From NCBI RefSeq assembly GCF_964340395.1, contig NC_135558.1, positions 10,834,501 to 10,898,500 on the forward strand: 64,000 nucleotides of DNA, given 5' to 3'. This stretch comes from Glandiceps talaboti (lineage: Eukaryota; Hemichordata; Enteropneusta; Spengelidae). This document shows positions 30,501 through 41,600 of this stretch, piece after piece. The notes beneath the pieces were generated by a model. It saw nothing but the letters and a program-made list of their open reading frames with translations. It had not been told where the DNA came from and did no database searches. How positions within the stretch are numbered: position 1 is the first letter of the stretch; each line of letters begins with the position of its first letter. The position numbers were made by a program, and so were the translations under genes.

Positions 30501-33495
30501 CATTGGGAATTTGTGTGTTTTTAAAATACTTTCATGGCCATAAATTTTCCATCCTCATCACATAATCAGTGGTAGCCTGATTGGGCTACCAAATGCAAAT
30601 TAGGGCAGCCCCACGACATGATTTGGTAGTCTGTGGACATGGGACTACTGTTAATTTTGAGCCATACAGGGGAATATATCTTGATAATAGTTTAGTTTTA
30701 TTTCAGTTTGCATGTCAAAAATTACTGTCATATTATGTATTCTAAAATAATTTGTAATTATCAGAAGTACATGTAATCACCAAAACACTCAACTGCAACC
30801 AGATATATTTATATACTGTTTTTGCATGGCTCATCCACCCCCCCCCCCTCACCCACCCACCCACCCACCATCAACATGCACAATGACCACCTCAAGAGTT
30901 TTCCAAACGTTAACCATGTTTTTAATTTCTTACAACTTAGTCAAATGGATGTCAATAAATGACCATTAGCATTAGAGAGCAAGCCCCAGCAGAACAGCCA
31001 TCTGTCCATAACAACCACTTTATGATAGTTGTGTAGGTGGCAGCTTTAATACAGGTTAAACTACATTTTCTTGCAATTACATAATTTTTCACCAAGTATA
31101 TAAGACCTACATCGCAAAATCCTATTAGTCAATTTTACCCAAGGCACTGGAGATTTTGGTCATTAGCTCATATCACAAAATCACTATGTTTGTCAAAGTA
31201 AGTAGTCGATAAAATCTACCCGAGTTCCTCAGGTATTTACAATGTACATATATTGGGGTTCCACACAACAATTAAGTACATACACATGTAGTGTGGAAAC
31301 TGGCACATCTTATTAGATTTCTCCTACTCACTCTGTTAATGGGTTCTCAAACTTAACTAAAAATAATCAACATACTCAACTTACAATTCTTGGTTGACCT
31401 GATGAAAGTTTGCCAATATCTTAGCACATTCACACTGTTCACTATCCCTGCTACATCCTGGACACCTCGGTCCAGTCATCTCCTCATCATTGCTCTCTCC
31501 ATCATCACCATCACCATCATCATTATCACCCCCTTTCTTCTCCACATCTTTGTGTATCTGATGGAAAGCTCTGAATGCCTTGGAGTAAAACTCACTCACA
31601 ACATCAAAAAAATGGAGAGGCACAGTAGAAAAAAGAACAGCTTTGTAAAGTGTTTGTACTCTCTCTGTCAAAGTATAAAGTCTGGGTCTTGCTTTGGATT
31701 CAGTAAATTCTTTCAATGCTTCTAATTCTGTGACATATAGTATGTATGGAGCTAGGTTTCTGTGCAGTTCATTTGTGGCAGTGGCAAAACTACCCTGGCT
31801 TGCTGCTACATCATGAGAGCTTTCATCAAAATTTTTCCAGAATTCAATCGCAATTCTTCGCTGCAGATCTTGCTGCAGTGTCTCTGTGAACCAATCTTCA
31901 ATCACATAACCCAGGTCATGCTGTTGTAAGGTTTGCAGTGCAGACTTGATCTTTGTGGTCGGTAGGTTAGTCTGTCAAAATTGAAACAAATAATAAATTT
32001 TAGTACTAGCTGATATTTAATACATACTAAAATGTGTACAGTAAAATAGGGAACTTGCAATCCAGACTGAGCATGCTCAGATGCAATGGACTATGGGATT
32101 ATCTGTGGTTATCGTAATACTTAATCTTGAGCTACCGATAAAATAAACCTCACACAATGGTCAGGGTGACTATGAATTGACTATTTGTGGTTACAAACAA
32201 TGTAACATCATTGTTTACAATACTATTTGATTAGTATTTATCATCACATTTCCCATGATGCAACATTCAACATGGCAGGTTTGCAAGTTCCATATTACAA
32301 ATTGAAATCACAGTTATGTTTTCTAAATAGTTTATAATACATAGTCACTGTCTGTGTTACATCATGGAAGTATTCATGTATAATGGACCTTACACTTCCA
32401 TACAAGCTGCAATAATTGTAGCATTCGTTTTGGTTTTGAGTTGTTATTTTATCTGTTTTTTAGCTCTCTTTTTTCGAAAAAACAAAAAACACTAAAAAAG
32501 CTCAACAACAACAACAACAACAATAATAATAATAACAACAACAACGACAGTTACTATATTTCAAACCACAACGAACGCTACAATTATTGCATCTACTTAT
32601 GAATTTATATCTCTTCATAACTTCACTTTATTCCAAGATCAGACAGTCTGTACAAGTTCACCTAATTCCAAGTTCAGAAAGTCTGTACAAGTTCACTTAA
32701 TTCCAAGTTCAGGCAATCTGTACAAGTTCAAAAACAGATTTTGTAAAACTTACTTAGTCCACAATAAATCAAGCTTCTATATTATTACTACAGTGCCTAT
32801 GTTCATATTCACAGTCATGAGGCTATTTCTGACACAATCATTCTGGGTTGGGAGTAGTCCTGCTTGCATACGTAGTCATTCGGGACTCGATTGAGGGTCA
32901 TGTCAGTAATCTAGACCAGTGCACCGTCTGCAAGCAGAACTAGGCACAGGCATTTGTTTCCCGAGTTATGGCTCAGAATATTTATGTCAGAATACAATAA
33001 AATGACGATAATATCATTAATATTGACGTATTAAACCAACACTAAATGAAAGGGGTAAAATTACACTTGTTTCTGTGATCGCGCAGTTTCACTAAATGTG
33101 TCTTCCTTCGCATTTAGTGAAACTGCGCGATCACAGAAACAAGTGTAATTTTACCCCTTTAATTTAGTGTTGGTTTAATACGTCAATATTAATGATATTA
33201 TCGTCATTTTATTGTATTCTGACATAAATATTCTGAACCATAACTCGGGAAACAAATGCCTGTGGGACTAGGGACCAGTGTGATGAGCATATCGAACAGT
33301 ACATGTACATGTCACATCGGTCACGGTGGCATATACGGTACCTTTAACAAAATAAAAGAATTCTTAGTGCCCGCTGAAATAACAGATTCAAGATATATTT
33401 CTTTCTGTACAAAAACTCACCTTTCTGTCATGTTCGTAGAAGGTTGCAGTCAAAATTTGCCATGCAGAGTTTAGACCTTTCACAGAGACCGCCAT
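27551..33495 (-). CDS. ANAPC2: ANAPC2, anaphase-promoting complex subunit 2 (5' six exons only)
   Basis: Cullin-like scaffold of the APC/C ubiquitin ligase. Minus-strand exons: 33421-33495 (ATG at 33495), 31385-31971, 30192-30324, 29247-29544, 28623-28740, 27551-27726. All have GT-AG boundaries and keep frame (about 462 codons). Recognised family segments are LQQDLQRRIAIEFWKNF, CPGCSRDSEQCECA, GLLERVSAQAVTS, RIEELFNII, DLKCCLEKTDQRQQL, LETRLLHPG, RTREDTVRCIV and DPIDADPG. This is the N-terminal cullin-repeat half. The last exon ends in a good donor (phase 1), but the expected cullin-homology and WHB exons, which bind the RING subunit ANAPC11, are not found to the left before the TLR cluster. 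Either they lie beyond the window or the gene is truncated. A (GATGAT)-rich acidic insert lies near residue 175. Confidence 0.93.
27745..28010. repeat. MITE-like element in ANAPC2 intron 5, inverted relative to intron 4 copy
   Basis: Contains ACATGTTATTCCCCAATATT, CTTCATTCAGCCAAGG and GTGACCTAAGG, with partly palindromic ends (GAATAACAT). The same sequence lies in opposite orientation at 28965-29237. Confidence 0.75.
28201..28482. repeat. Dispersed repeat in ANAPC2 intron 5, inverted relative to intron 2 copy
   Basis: GGCTCAAAATTAACAGTAGT ... GTTGGTAGCCCACTCAGGCT ... TTAATTTCAAACC. Its inverted homologue is at 30381-30664. Confidence 0.8.
28965..29237. repeat. MITE-like element in ANAPC2 intron 4
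   Basis: Reverse-oriented relative of 27745-28010 (shares the ACATCACTGGTTCTGC edge, CTTCATTCAG, CCTTAGGTCAC and GGGAATAACAT). The pair flanks exon 5. Confidence 0.75.
29940..30058. mobile_element. LINE/SINE-like 3' tail in ANAPC2 intron 3
   Basis: GGTGGGATGAATAAAGTATT followed by a (CTGATT)n run ending at about 30050. This is the typical 3' end of CR1/L2-like retroelements with a short tandem tail. Only the tail is recognisable. Confidence 0.5.
30381..30664. repeat. Dispersed repeat in ANAPC2 intron 2
   Basis: Opposite-orientation copy of 28201-28482 (CAGGGCTTGAAATTAA ... GGTAGCCTGATTGGGCTACC ... ACTACTGTTAATTTTGAGCC). Confidence 0.8.
30836..30868. repeat. Poly-C / (CCCA)n tract
   Basis: Run of about 13 C followed by CCCA tetranucleotides in ANAPC2 intron 2. 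The complementary strand, which is the transcribed sense strand here, is G-rich. Confidence 0.9.
32047..32296. mobile_element. Mariner-like MITE, copy 1 (ANAPC2 intron 1)
   Basis: About 245 bp with ends GGGAACTTGCAA and inverted TTGCAAGTTCC, flanked by TA on both sides as expected for Tc1/mariner target duplication. The interior (CAGACTGAGCATGCTCAGAT, CCCATGATGCAACATTCAAC) matches 63531-63775 closely. No coding capacity. Confidence 0.88.
32500..32545. repeat. (CAA)n/(TAA)n microsatellite
   Basis: Trinucleotide tract AACAACAACAACAATAATAA and variants in ANAPC2 intron 1. Confidence 0.85.
32856..32941. mobile_element. Short MITE, AGTCCTGCTTGCA family, copy A
   Basis: 86 bp with terminal inverted repeats AGTCCTGCTTGCA and TGCAAGCAGAACT. 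Its interior, including GGGACTCGATT, is the reverse complement of the interior of copy B at 34157-34269. It abuts the large foldback at 32941. Confidence 0.8.
32941..33271. mobile_element. Large foldback element in ANAPC2 intron 1
   Basis: Near-perfect inverted repeat: arms of about 158 bp (left to 33098, right from 33111) around a 12-bp loop TGTCTTCCTTCG. Arm sequence includes GATCGCGCAGTTTCACTAAA and CAGGCATTTGTTTCCCGAG. Only a few mismatches lie at the outer ends. No coding capacity. It would form a very stable hairpin in DNA or in ANAPC2 pre-mRNA. Confidence 0.92.
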
Positions 33496-33837
33496 TTTGT
33501 CATCGCTTTTGGTAACCCTAGCTTCTTTGAAATTCAACAAGACAAAACTGCAAAACTCTGGAAATTTAGAGATTTCATCAGTTTTTATTTAAATGAATTT
33601 GAAAAATTAGTCTCAGTACAGCAAATTTAAGTTGGTGACATATCTAATATGAATTCAAACTCTTTGCAACTATTTACAGAATTATATTGGCACACCTAGA
33701 GGGTCTTGGGATATCCCCAACCTCGGTTTCGTTTTAGTGTGTGGACAAACGCCAAACGCACATGCAACGTCAGTGTCCTGACAGTAAAATCACCGATTTT
33801 ATTCCAGTTCTCCCCAAATTCACCAACCCTATTGATA
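33496..33837. promoter_or_regulatory. Bidirectional promoter between ANAPC2 and PPIL3
   Basis: About 340 bp separates the divergent ANAPC2 ATG (CCGCCAT on the + strand) and the proposed PPIL3 start. There is no TATA box that I trust. Shared-promoter use is inferred from the head-to-head arrangement. Confidence 0.5.
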
Positions 33838-36800
33838 ATGGTTAGTAACAATGATTAATTTCACTGTCTTTTTAAGTATGAAATGTAAATACATCGTGGA
33901 CTGATTGCTACTAGTGCTAGCTTATTATCCTAAGCTGTAGTGTCATGAGTGTTGTGTTGACATCATTACATGTACTTCCATGACCGGACCAAGGATGTAT
34001 ATTATAATATTACCAGAAGTACTGCCACCATGGTTTAACTCTATTTGGTTATTTTGAAACTATTCGCATGTTGACTTAATAGGTAGTTGGGCATTTTAAT
34101 CAGAATTGTTCAGCAACATTTTAAATACAAATTAATATACATGTATATGTGATAGTAGTCCTGCTTGCAGTCGGTGCACGGGTCTACATTACTGACGCAA
34201 CCCTAAATAATGAATGGAGGGACAATTGTCAGAATCGAGTCCCGGATTACTCCGTATGCAAGCAGGACTAATGTGATAGTTGACCCTTGGAGTAAGTATA
34301 CTGACAGCATAATTACTCCAAGGTTGACCAAAAACGTTTATCAGCTTGGTCATAGACACTCCACCAACGAGGGACTCAGGGTCTATGGCTTGGTAGATCA
34401 AATGACTCACAAAGGTTATTATAACACACGAGCATGAGCACGAGCAGTCCAAAGTTTTTAGCATTGAGCTGTGGAATATGTCATTCTGATGAGGATCTTC
34501 ACCCAAGACAGATCAATGCTTAAAAACTTGGAGTGTGTATGCATTATAACCTGTGTTAGTTATATAGTTGTTGGTGAATATTCTACCATAGTATATGATC
34601 CTTTAAAGATATGTAGGGAACTATGTATCATGTGATGACTTTGTTATTGACTGTTGGTGACAAATGAAAGTATTGAAGAGTTTCAAACTCTCTCACAGTC
34701 CTCAGAGCTTTGCATCGCTAAAAGGGCTGTTTTGTATGTACCGATATCTACTGCATAATTGTACTTGAATATCCTTGTAGTGTGAGCCCTTATCAACTAC
34801 ATAGGCCGTACCATTCATTGACTTGTTATTCTGTGTTAATGCAAAGCCTGGTCACAGTAACACATCAACAAATGGTTAGCCCTATGTAGTCAATGAGGGT
34901 GCACAGTACAAGGATATTCGAGTACAATTTATGTGGTAGATATCAGTACATACAAAACAGCCCTTTCTGCTAGCTATGCTCCTGAGACTTTAGAGTCTAT
35001 TGAAGAGTCAGACTAAACCATTTTTGTCTCCCCCCCCTCCCTTTATTTTGATCAGTCCCTGACACTGCACACAGATCTTGGTGACATCAAGATGGAACTA
35101 TTCTGTGACCAGGTTCCAAGAGCATGTGAAAACTTTTTAGCTTTGTGTGCCGCTGGTTACTATGACAACTGCATCTTTCACAGGTAAGATCCTTCCAATT
35201 TACCATCACCTTCATTAAATGTGTTTGTGTGTGCTACATTTACATCTGTGTGATACAACAGCAATCAATGAAATGTTACCAGTTGGAAGTTGTGGATACA
35301 ACATGATATGGTCTGTTCAATTGAGAGAAATCAACACATGATTGTGATTCAGAAAACCATGCTTTGATATCCATCCCAATATCAGGTCAAACGGCGGCTC
35401 CTATACAAGGTGACAATGCATCATGTCATTAAGATGTCTGCTCCATAAAATAGGCATAGTTCAAACTACATATTTTTCTGTAATTACGCACGACATCATA
35501 CTTTAAATGAAGTAAAATTATGGCAAATCATTCTCAAAGATTTCCTAGTAATGCACATGGCTTCATTTCCTTTACTAGCATTTAAATGTGTACTACATGG
35601 TATACTATGGTACTCCTGCTGAAAAAGCAAGTATAGAGAACACAATTTGTCCTTGCTTGTTGTATCAATTTGTAATATGTAATTTGTAATATGTAGATTT
35701 GTAAAAAATTTGAAATATTTTGGTATACAATGTGAGGTTTGATGTCACAATCTACATGTATGTGAGCCCTAAGATGTCCCTTATGTTGGTCGTATTGTAC
35801 AAAGAAAGGAACGTTATATCGAATTGTTTTACTGACTGGCTGACTGACTGACATGTATTGTTTTTCACTTCCAGAAATATCAAGGGTTTTATGGTACAGA
35901 CGGGTGATCCTACAGGAACTGGGAAAGGTGGACGCAGTATATGGGGAAGGAAATTTGAAGATGAATATGTAGATTCACTTAAGGTATGTTGTGTTAGACA
36001 TGGACTAGTCCTTAATACACACATCAAGTCATTTAATAGACTTTTCCATCTGTTGATGAAGTAGATCAAGCGTTGAGGATTTCATGGATGGAGTAAAACA
36101 GAGAACTTATTAGTTCCATGAAGAGGGGTTATTACAATTGGCTTCATTTGTCATTTCTCTGACATGCAATATCCCATTTCGTTCAGACTTAGCACAAAGA
36201 TGGCATATCATGGTAGTCACACAGAACTTATGTATGAGAGAATTGTGTCTCCTACGACTTGTTTACGTTCCGATGAAGTATGCCCTCTAGTGTTGAAGTA
36301 GAAGTGATGCCAATAGGTAGAAAGATGCTTTGTGGTAATATACCTTTCAAGTAAACTATGCTCTCTAGTGGCTATGTAGAGCTGTGATGTCAATGGATAC
36401 ACCATCAAGTTAGTGATAGACCTTTCAAATGAATCATGCCCTCAAGAGTTGAAGTATGGGTGAAAAGACAAGTGAGGATCGAGAGCTTTGATCATTCCAA
36501 GCAATTTATTGAGACCTTCCAGGCCAGAATGAAGGTTTCTTAATGTTTTGTAATCTTGACAGGGTTGGCGAATTAACATGTTCTGGTATATCATTTTGTG
36601 TCATTGTGTTTATTACATTCTTACCTTTTCTTTTCAGCACAATGTGAGGGGCGTGGTTTCCATGGCAAACAGTGGACCAAATACAAACGCATCTCAATTT
36701 TTCATAACATATGCAAAACAGCCACACTTAGACATGAAATATACTATATTTGGAAAGTAAGTATTTATGATTTTAGGTTTCACACAGATGAGATAGATTA

Positions 36801-37400
36801 GAAAAACATCATTTTCATTTTTTGTTTCCATAGTAACTTTCATTATTCAAAGGGGAACAGACCTGTCATTTGAAGGGCATAGTAACAATTATGCAATAAG
36901 GAGAGGGTTAGGTGTTGTGTGTCACTTGGGTTTTACTGTATATACCTGTCCTACTGCCATATTTGTCAAACTTTGGTATACATCAGACCACTAAGGTGTT
37001 CTAAGCAATGTTTTTTAAGGGTGGTAAGTATGTAAAATCTACTTGAGTACCCAGTCATTTTATCAGGGTTCCCCACCAAAGTTATGGTACACTGTATTGG
37101 AAACTATGCCAGTTTTACTACATTCCACCATTCTGTTACCATTGTTCCCTTATCCTAAGCAAACACATTGCCTGCTCTGAGGGCATACACAAAACTTCAT
37201 CGGAGTAATGTTGACATTCTGGTACATTACATTTTGATCAATCTTTTCATTGATATTTCAGAGTAATTGATGGACTCGAAACATTAGACGACTTGGAAAA
37301 ATTACCAGTGAATGAGAAAAACTTCAAACCATTGAATGATGTCAGACTAAGAAGGATAACAATACATGCTAACCCAATAGCTGACTTGACAGACCAGTGA
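33838..37400 (+). CDS. PPIL3: PPIL3, peptidyl-prolyl isomerase-like 3 (cyclophilin J)
   Basis: Nuclear, spliceosome-associated cyclophilin. Exons: 35056-35183, 35875-35983, 36638-36756, 37262-37400 (stop TGA 37398-37400), all with GT-AG boundaries and continuous frame. They encode [20 protein letters not shown], then [67 protein letters not shown] and [19 protein letters not shown], which match the family end to end. Cyclophilin active-site residues R (FHR), F and Q (FMVQ) and QFFI are kept. The usual Trp is His in this subfamily (PHLD). The initiator must lie in an upstream exon. The best candidate is an ATG at 33838-33840 directly followed by donor GTTAGT, giving 165 residues, close to the ~161 usual for the family. 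That first exon is inferred. Confidence 0.95.
34157..34269. mobile_element. Short MITE, AGTCCTGCTTGCA family, copy B (PPIL3 intron 1)
   Basis: 113 bp with perfect 13-bp terminal inverted repeats AGTCCTGCTTGCA and TGCAAGCAGGACT. Related to 32856-32941 in opposite orientation. No coding capacity. Confidence 0.85.
34699..34990. mobile_element. Foldback element in PPIL3 intron 1
   Basis: Imperfect inverted repeat. The left arm contains AAAGGGCTGTTTTGTATGTA and TGTACTTGAATATCCTTGTA; the right arm contains the reverse complements (TACAAGGATATTCGAGTACA, ACATACAAAACAGCCCTTT). Arms of about 100 bp surround a central spacer. No coding capacity. Confidence 0.85.
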
Positions 37401-37611
37401 TATGCTCAAACTTTGAGGGCGCTGTTTATACCCAAATAGTAGATTAACTCTGAGGGCGCCGTTCGTGCCCAAGTTGTCAGAGACTGTACATATACATTGT
37501 ATTATAATATACCTAGTGATAATGCTGTGCCATGATTCGCTAGAATCAGTCACCTGATAGGAAAATAGAATGACTATTTCCCTAGGGAAATAGTTCCATC
37601 AACTTTTACAT

Positions 37612-37623
37612 GGTCACGTGACC
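37612..37623. promoter_or_regulatory. GGTCACGTGACC palindrome (E-box/CLEAR-like)
   Basis: Perfect 12-bp palindrome with a CACGTG core, in a local GC-rich patch followed by AAAATGGCTGCTTC. It may be a bHLH site, or it may simply belong to a repeated element; no gene start was confirmed. Confidence 0.4.
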
Positions 37624-37707
37624 ACCGCGCGTTCACAGCAGGTCAAAATGGCTGCTTCTGACGATGTCGTCTGCCACCGCGAGTTCACAGCATGAGGTAT
37701 ATTGTAA

Positions 37708-37898
37708 AACACATATTGCCTGTCCTATATTCGGGCTATAGCACCCGTTCATTACCCCCTCGTGACTGTGAGTTACCAGAATCACATGCTATTTCACTCG
37801 GCCTTTGGCCTCGGGAAATAGCATGTGATTCTGGTAACTCACAGTCCCTCGGGTGTAATAACGGGTGCTATAGCCCTCATGGCCAGGCAATATGTGTT
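37708..37898. mobile_element. Foldback/MITE element downstream of PPIL3
   Basis: Outer inverted repeats AACACATATTGCCTG and CAGGCAATATGTGTT. An inner palindrome (GGGCTATAGCACCCGTT, GAGTTACCAGAATCACATGC and their complements) meets at GGCCTTTGGCC. Arms total about 85 bp. Ends resemble the element at 40352-40481. Confidence 0.88.
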
Positions 37899-38562
37899 CA
37901 ATATGACACTATATGGCCGGCCAACTAGGCCCCAGTTGGTGATTTGCTGTTGTTTGAATACTTGCCCATGATTAAAAATAGAAAGACAAATATCTTCTCA
38001 AAAGATACCATTTGAAATTCTGACTATTGAGGCCTACAGCTGTAGTCTGTGAAATGAGGCCATTTTTTGCTGTCTAGTGGTAAACTAATTTTAGTACATA
38101 TACATACAATGAAATTACAATTACATTGTGTACTGATGTGCTACATTGTAACTAAAAGTAGCCACACTTGACCATACAAGGACATTATGTTTATATCATA
38201 TGCAGTGGTAGGGGGCACATTTGTGCAAGGTTTGAATGATGGTTGTACATGTGTATGCACAGCAGAGAAAAGGCTTGGATGGATGGACAAAACTCTATGT
38301 ACTAGAACTCTCATATTAAACCTTTTGGGTTGATAAATAAACAAGAAGTCAGTTTGTGATGGTACATTGTATGTATTTTATTTCATAATTTCCTCCATAG
38401 ACCCAAAGATCTACATCAAGTTATGAATTTTGAATTTTTACCCTGTATCTTCACTCAAAGCAACAGGATTCAGTTTACACTATTACAATTTACACAAAGC
38501 ATCAAATACATGCACAATGTGGTTTTTTGACTAACAGTTCATACAGTTGTTACGCTCATACA

Positions 38563-38612
38563 TTCACACACACACACACACACATGCGCGCGCACACACA
38601 CAGACATACAGA
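38563..38612. repeat. (AC)n microsatellite with GCGCGC interruption
   Basis: CACACACACACACACA followed by ATGCGCGCGCACACACACAG. Alternating purine-pyrimidine sequence, able to adopt Z-DNA. Confidence 0.9.
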
Positions 38613-41600
38613 GACTGTGACACTGCAATTACATTTTATACATGTATCGTGTACAAGCTGAAATGTTTCACAGACATTGCTATCATTTTTGCACTCAAGT
38701 CTTGCAGAATAATACTAAGGCTATGTGCATGTTACATAGACAGTTGTAATTTCTATAGAAATACCAATGACAATGCAGTAAAATGATCAATTTGAAATCA
38801 GCTCCTTTTTATATGACATTGTAAAATACAATTCCAGGTGGTGTTCTGCAGCCTAGACTATCAGAATATCACCAAGGAATGTATTTCACAGTTTAATGTT
38901 AGATTTTGTTTAAAAAAATAGTCTAGCTGCTAGATCTCAGACTTTCTTCTGGCTATTGCCCTCACTAGCGACCTTCGGTCACCTTCACAGTGAGCAGAAT
39001 AGCCCAAGGGGTCTAGCAGCAAGACTATATAAAAGACAGACAAAAGAATTACCAACGTGTGAAACCACGGTATGCTTATATTTGCTACCAAGTATTGTGA
39101 TGACTGATGAAAAGATGGGATGACATTGCATTATTTATTCTTTTCAAAGTTTTGTGTGTGTTTAACAATTATATACTTTTAAATTTCTGACTTATTTTGG
39201 TAAGAAAATAAAACAATTTGATGAGTAATATGGCATACAAAGATGTAACGTACTGTAACATACTAGTACATAAGAATGGCTGCACAAGTATTATGACTAG
39301 TGTGAGATTATTTGTGTTAAGTTTCTACACAGAACAAGGAGTGTTGTAAGAATGCTAGAGACAAGTCCAGGTGATATAACTTGAGTTTGACCTTTCATGT
39401 AATTGTGGGGAAAATGTTCAAAAGTAGCAGATGGCAGCCAAAAGGTTCAGCCCAGTGAATAGAGACAGATATCGCAGTAACCTATTGTAGAATGCTGACG
39501 GCTCTGATGGGCCAAAATTCAAACTGGAAAAGTCAACTCTTGCCAGCTGAGATACTGTGTCTGTGGACTACAATCTGACAATAGAAGGAAGAATCTATTG
39601 ACTGATGTGATTTTCCACATCACTAGTCCTATACACATCTATAACACAAATATTACTGAAGAATCGTACCATACAAAATTGGAAAATCCCGAAATCACAA
39701 ACTTGTACATATCTGGAAAACAACCTGATATAAACAAAACATTCACAAGGTATTGACTAATAGGTTTCACTCTCTATTCATCAGTAGCCAAATCCATTGC
39801 CATCGTCAATATCACTCCCACTGAATTTCCATGACATTATTTAAAATTTCTACCTCCCTACTCCAGCTACCATTTATGAAAATAAACATTTAAGAAAGAA
39901 AGTACATTTCACATTGCATATTGAACACACAAATACAAACTTTGCATGTAATACATCTTCTTAACAATAGATTCCAGTTTCTTACATTTATTCTCGCCTA
40001 TGAAACATATCTAGCACCATAGATACATATTACTTGTTTCATTTCATATTTTGCATATCATTATGGCTTGTCAAGTAGACATTCAATGTAATTTCTATCT
40101 TGTATAGAACTCTTTGGGTACATATTTCGTATTACAACACATCATGTTCATTTATCCTTCTGTGATTGGCTTAGATCATGCCATGTGCTATGGACAATTG
40201 ACCCATAGTGAACTTAATTTGCATACTGGGGCACTATTCATGTTTCTATTTTCCCTAGGGCAATATTCCATGTAGAACAGAAGTCTTGTCAGTGATTTGC
40301 TTTGACTATATAAAGTATACATGCAGGAGAATGTGATGTGTGATAAAACAGTTATTGCCTGGCCTCATTTGGGCACTAGTCGACATAGTACCCCTTGTGC
40401 TGTTGTGTTGCAACTATTTTCCTCGGCTTTCAACCTCTGTGGTAATAGACATCTACTACTGCCTTCATAGCCAGGCAATAAGTGCATAATAGACTCCACA
40501 GCATGTTGAAAGGTCGACCTGGCAAACATTTTCTGTGTCAAGAGTGCTTACCAAATCCACCACCCAGCTACCTACAGAGGCTAGCTAGGTCAACAGTGTG
40601 CCATCAAATAGAAGACAACTTTTGTACAGTGTAAACTTAGATAAATCTTTTCTACTATTTTCCCCCAAATTCTAAGAATCCAAGCTTTCTTATCAATCAG
40701 CAAATGATTTCACCTGCTTAATTCCAAGTGTATTGTTGTAACTTACCAACACTGCACGTATGAAATTGAAAATGCACAGAATATAGTCACTTGGAAATAT
40801 AATTTACATTGAGTTAATCACATAGATAAAACATAAAACTTCTCACAGGGATGTTAATTAATTTTCTTTCTTCCACAGGGGTACTGTTTATATAAAAGGA
40901 ATTACTAGTTGGGCAAAAGAGGAGTCATATGAGTTGAGTCATTGGAATGATACAAATTTCATGAAAACTCAAAGCACACAGAATTTACAGAATTTGTTTC
41001 TGTGCTATAGTATGTGATAGTTTGTTTTTTGTCATTGGTACAAAGTAAACAATCAAATCAGCAGCAGCTATATTTCATAGATGAAAGGAAGAATTCGGAA
41101 AGCTGGCCATAAAGTAACACGTAAATGAAAACGAGAACATGAACTGTGCCCTCTGTGGTACAATTCAGAATTTACAGAAAGTGTTTCTGTTCTATGATAC
41201 AAGCTACACTAACTACTCTGCTAGATTTCGAAAATTGGTATGTCAGAGAAGAAGGTAAGTATCAAAAAATAATGAAAATGAGAACACGAATTGCGCCCTC
41301 TGTGGTAGAATTCATAAACAAAACCCAGTTACTTGTACCTGCAAACATTACATGTTATCAATACCTATATTAATACAAATAAACAAAGCACCAATATAAA
41401 ACATATTTCCACTGGATATAAATTTTAAATTTAAGTTTATTCTATGGGATTTAAAAACACATTGTACACATGTAAACAATAATGCACTCCTCACAGGAAT
41501 AGCTGAACAGCTTTATTGGTATACATTCAAGGTTTCTTTTAGCTTTCAGTTGCAACGATACATTTGGGACCATTTCAGTACTTTCTCTAGCTACTGTCCT

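Larger units (their letters stand above)
37401..38540. other. PPIL3 3' region; no further gene recognised
   Basis: Possible poly(A) signals AATAAA near 38334. Contains GGTCACGTGACC at 37612-37623, the foldback at 37708-37898 and a repeated 20-mer-like phrase CACCGCG-GTTCACAGCA (37624 and 37676). A 15-codon ATG ORF at 37648 is not supported as a gene. Confidence 0.5.

Noticed and set aside
31390-31725. 111-codon + strand ORF
   Set aside because: Antisense shadow of ANAPC2 exon 2, which is well supported on the minus strand.
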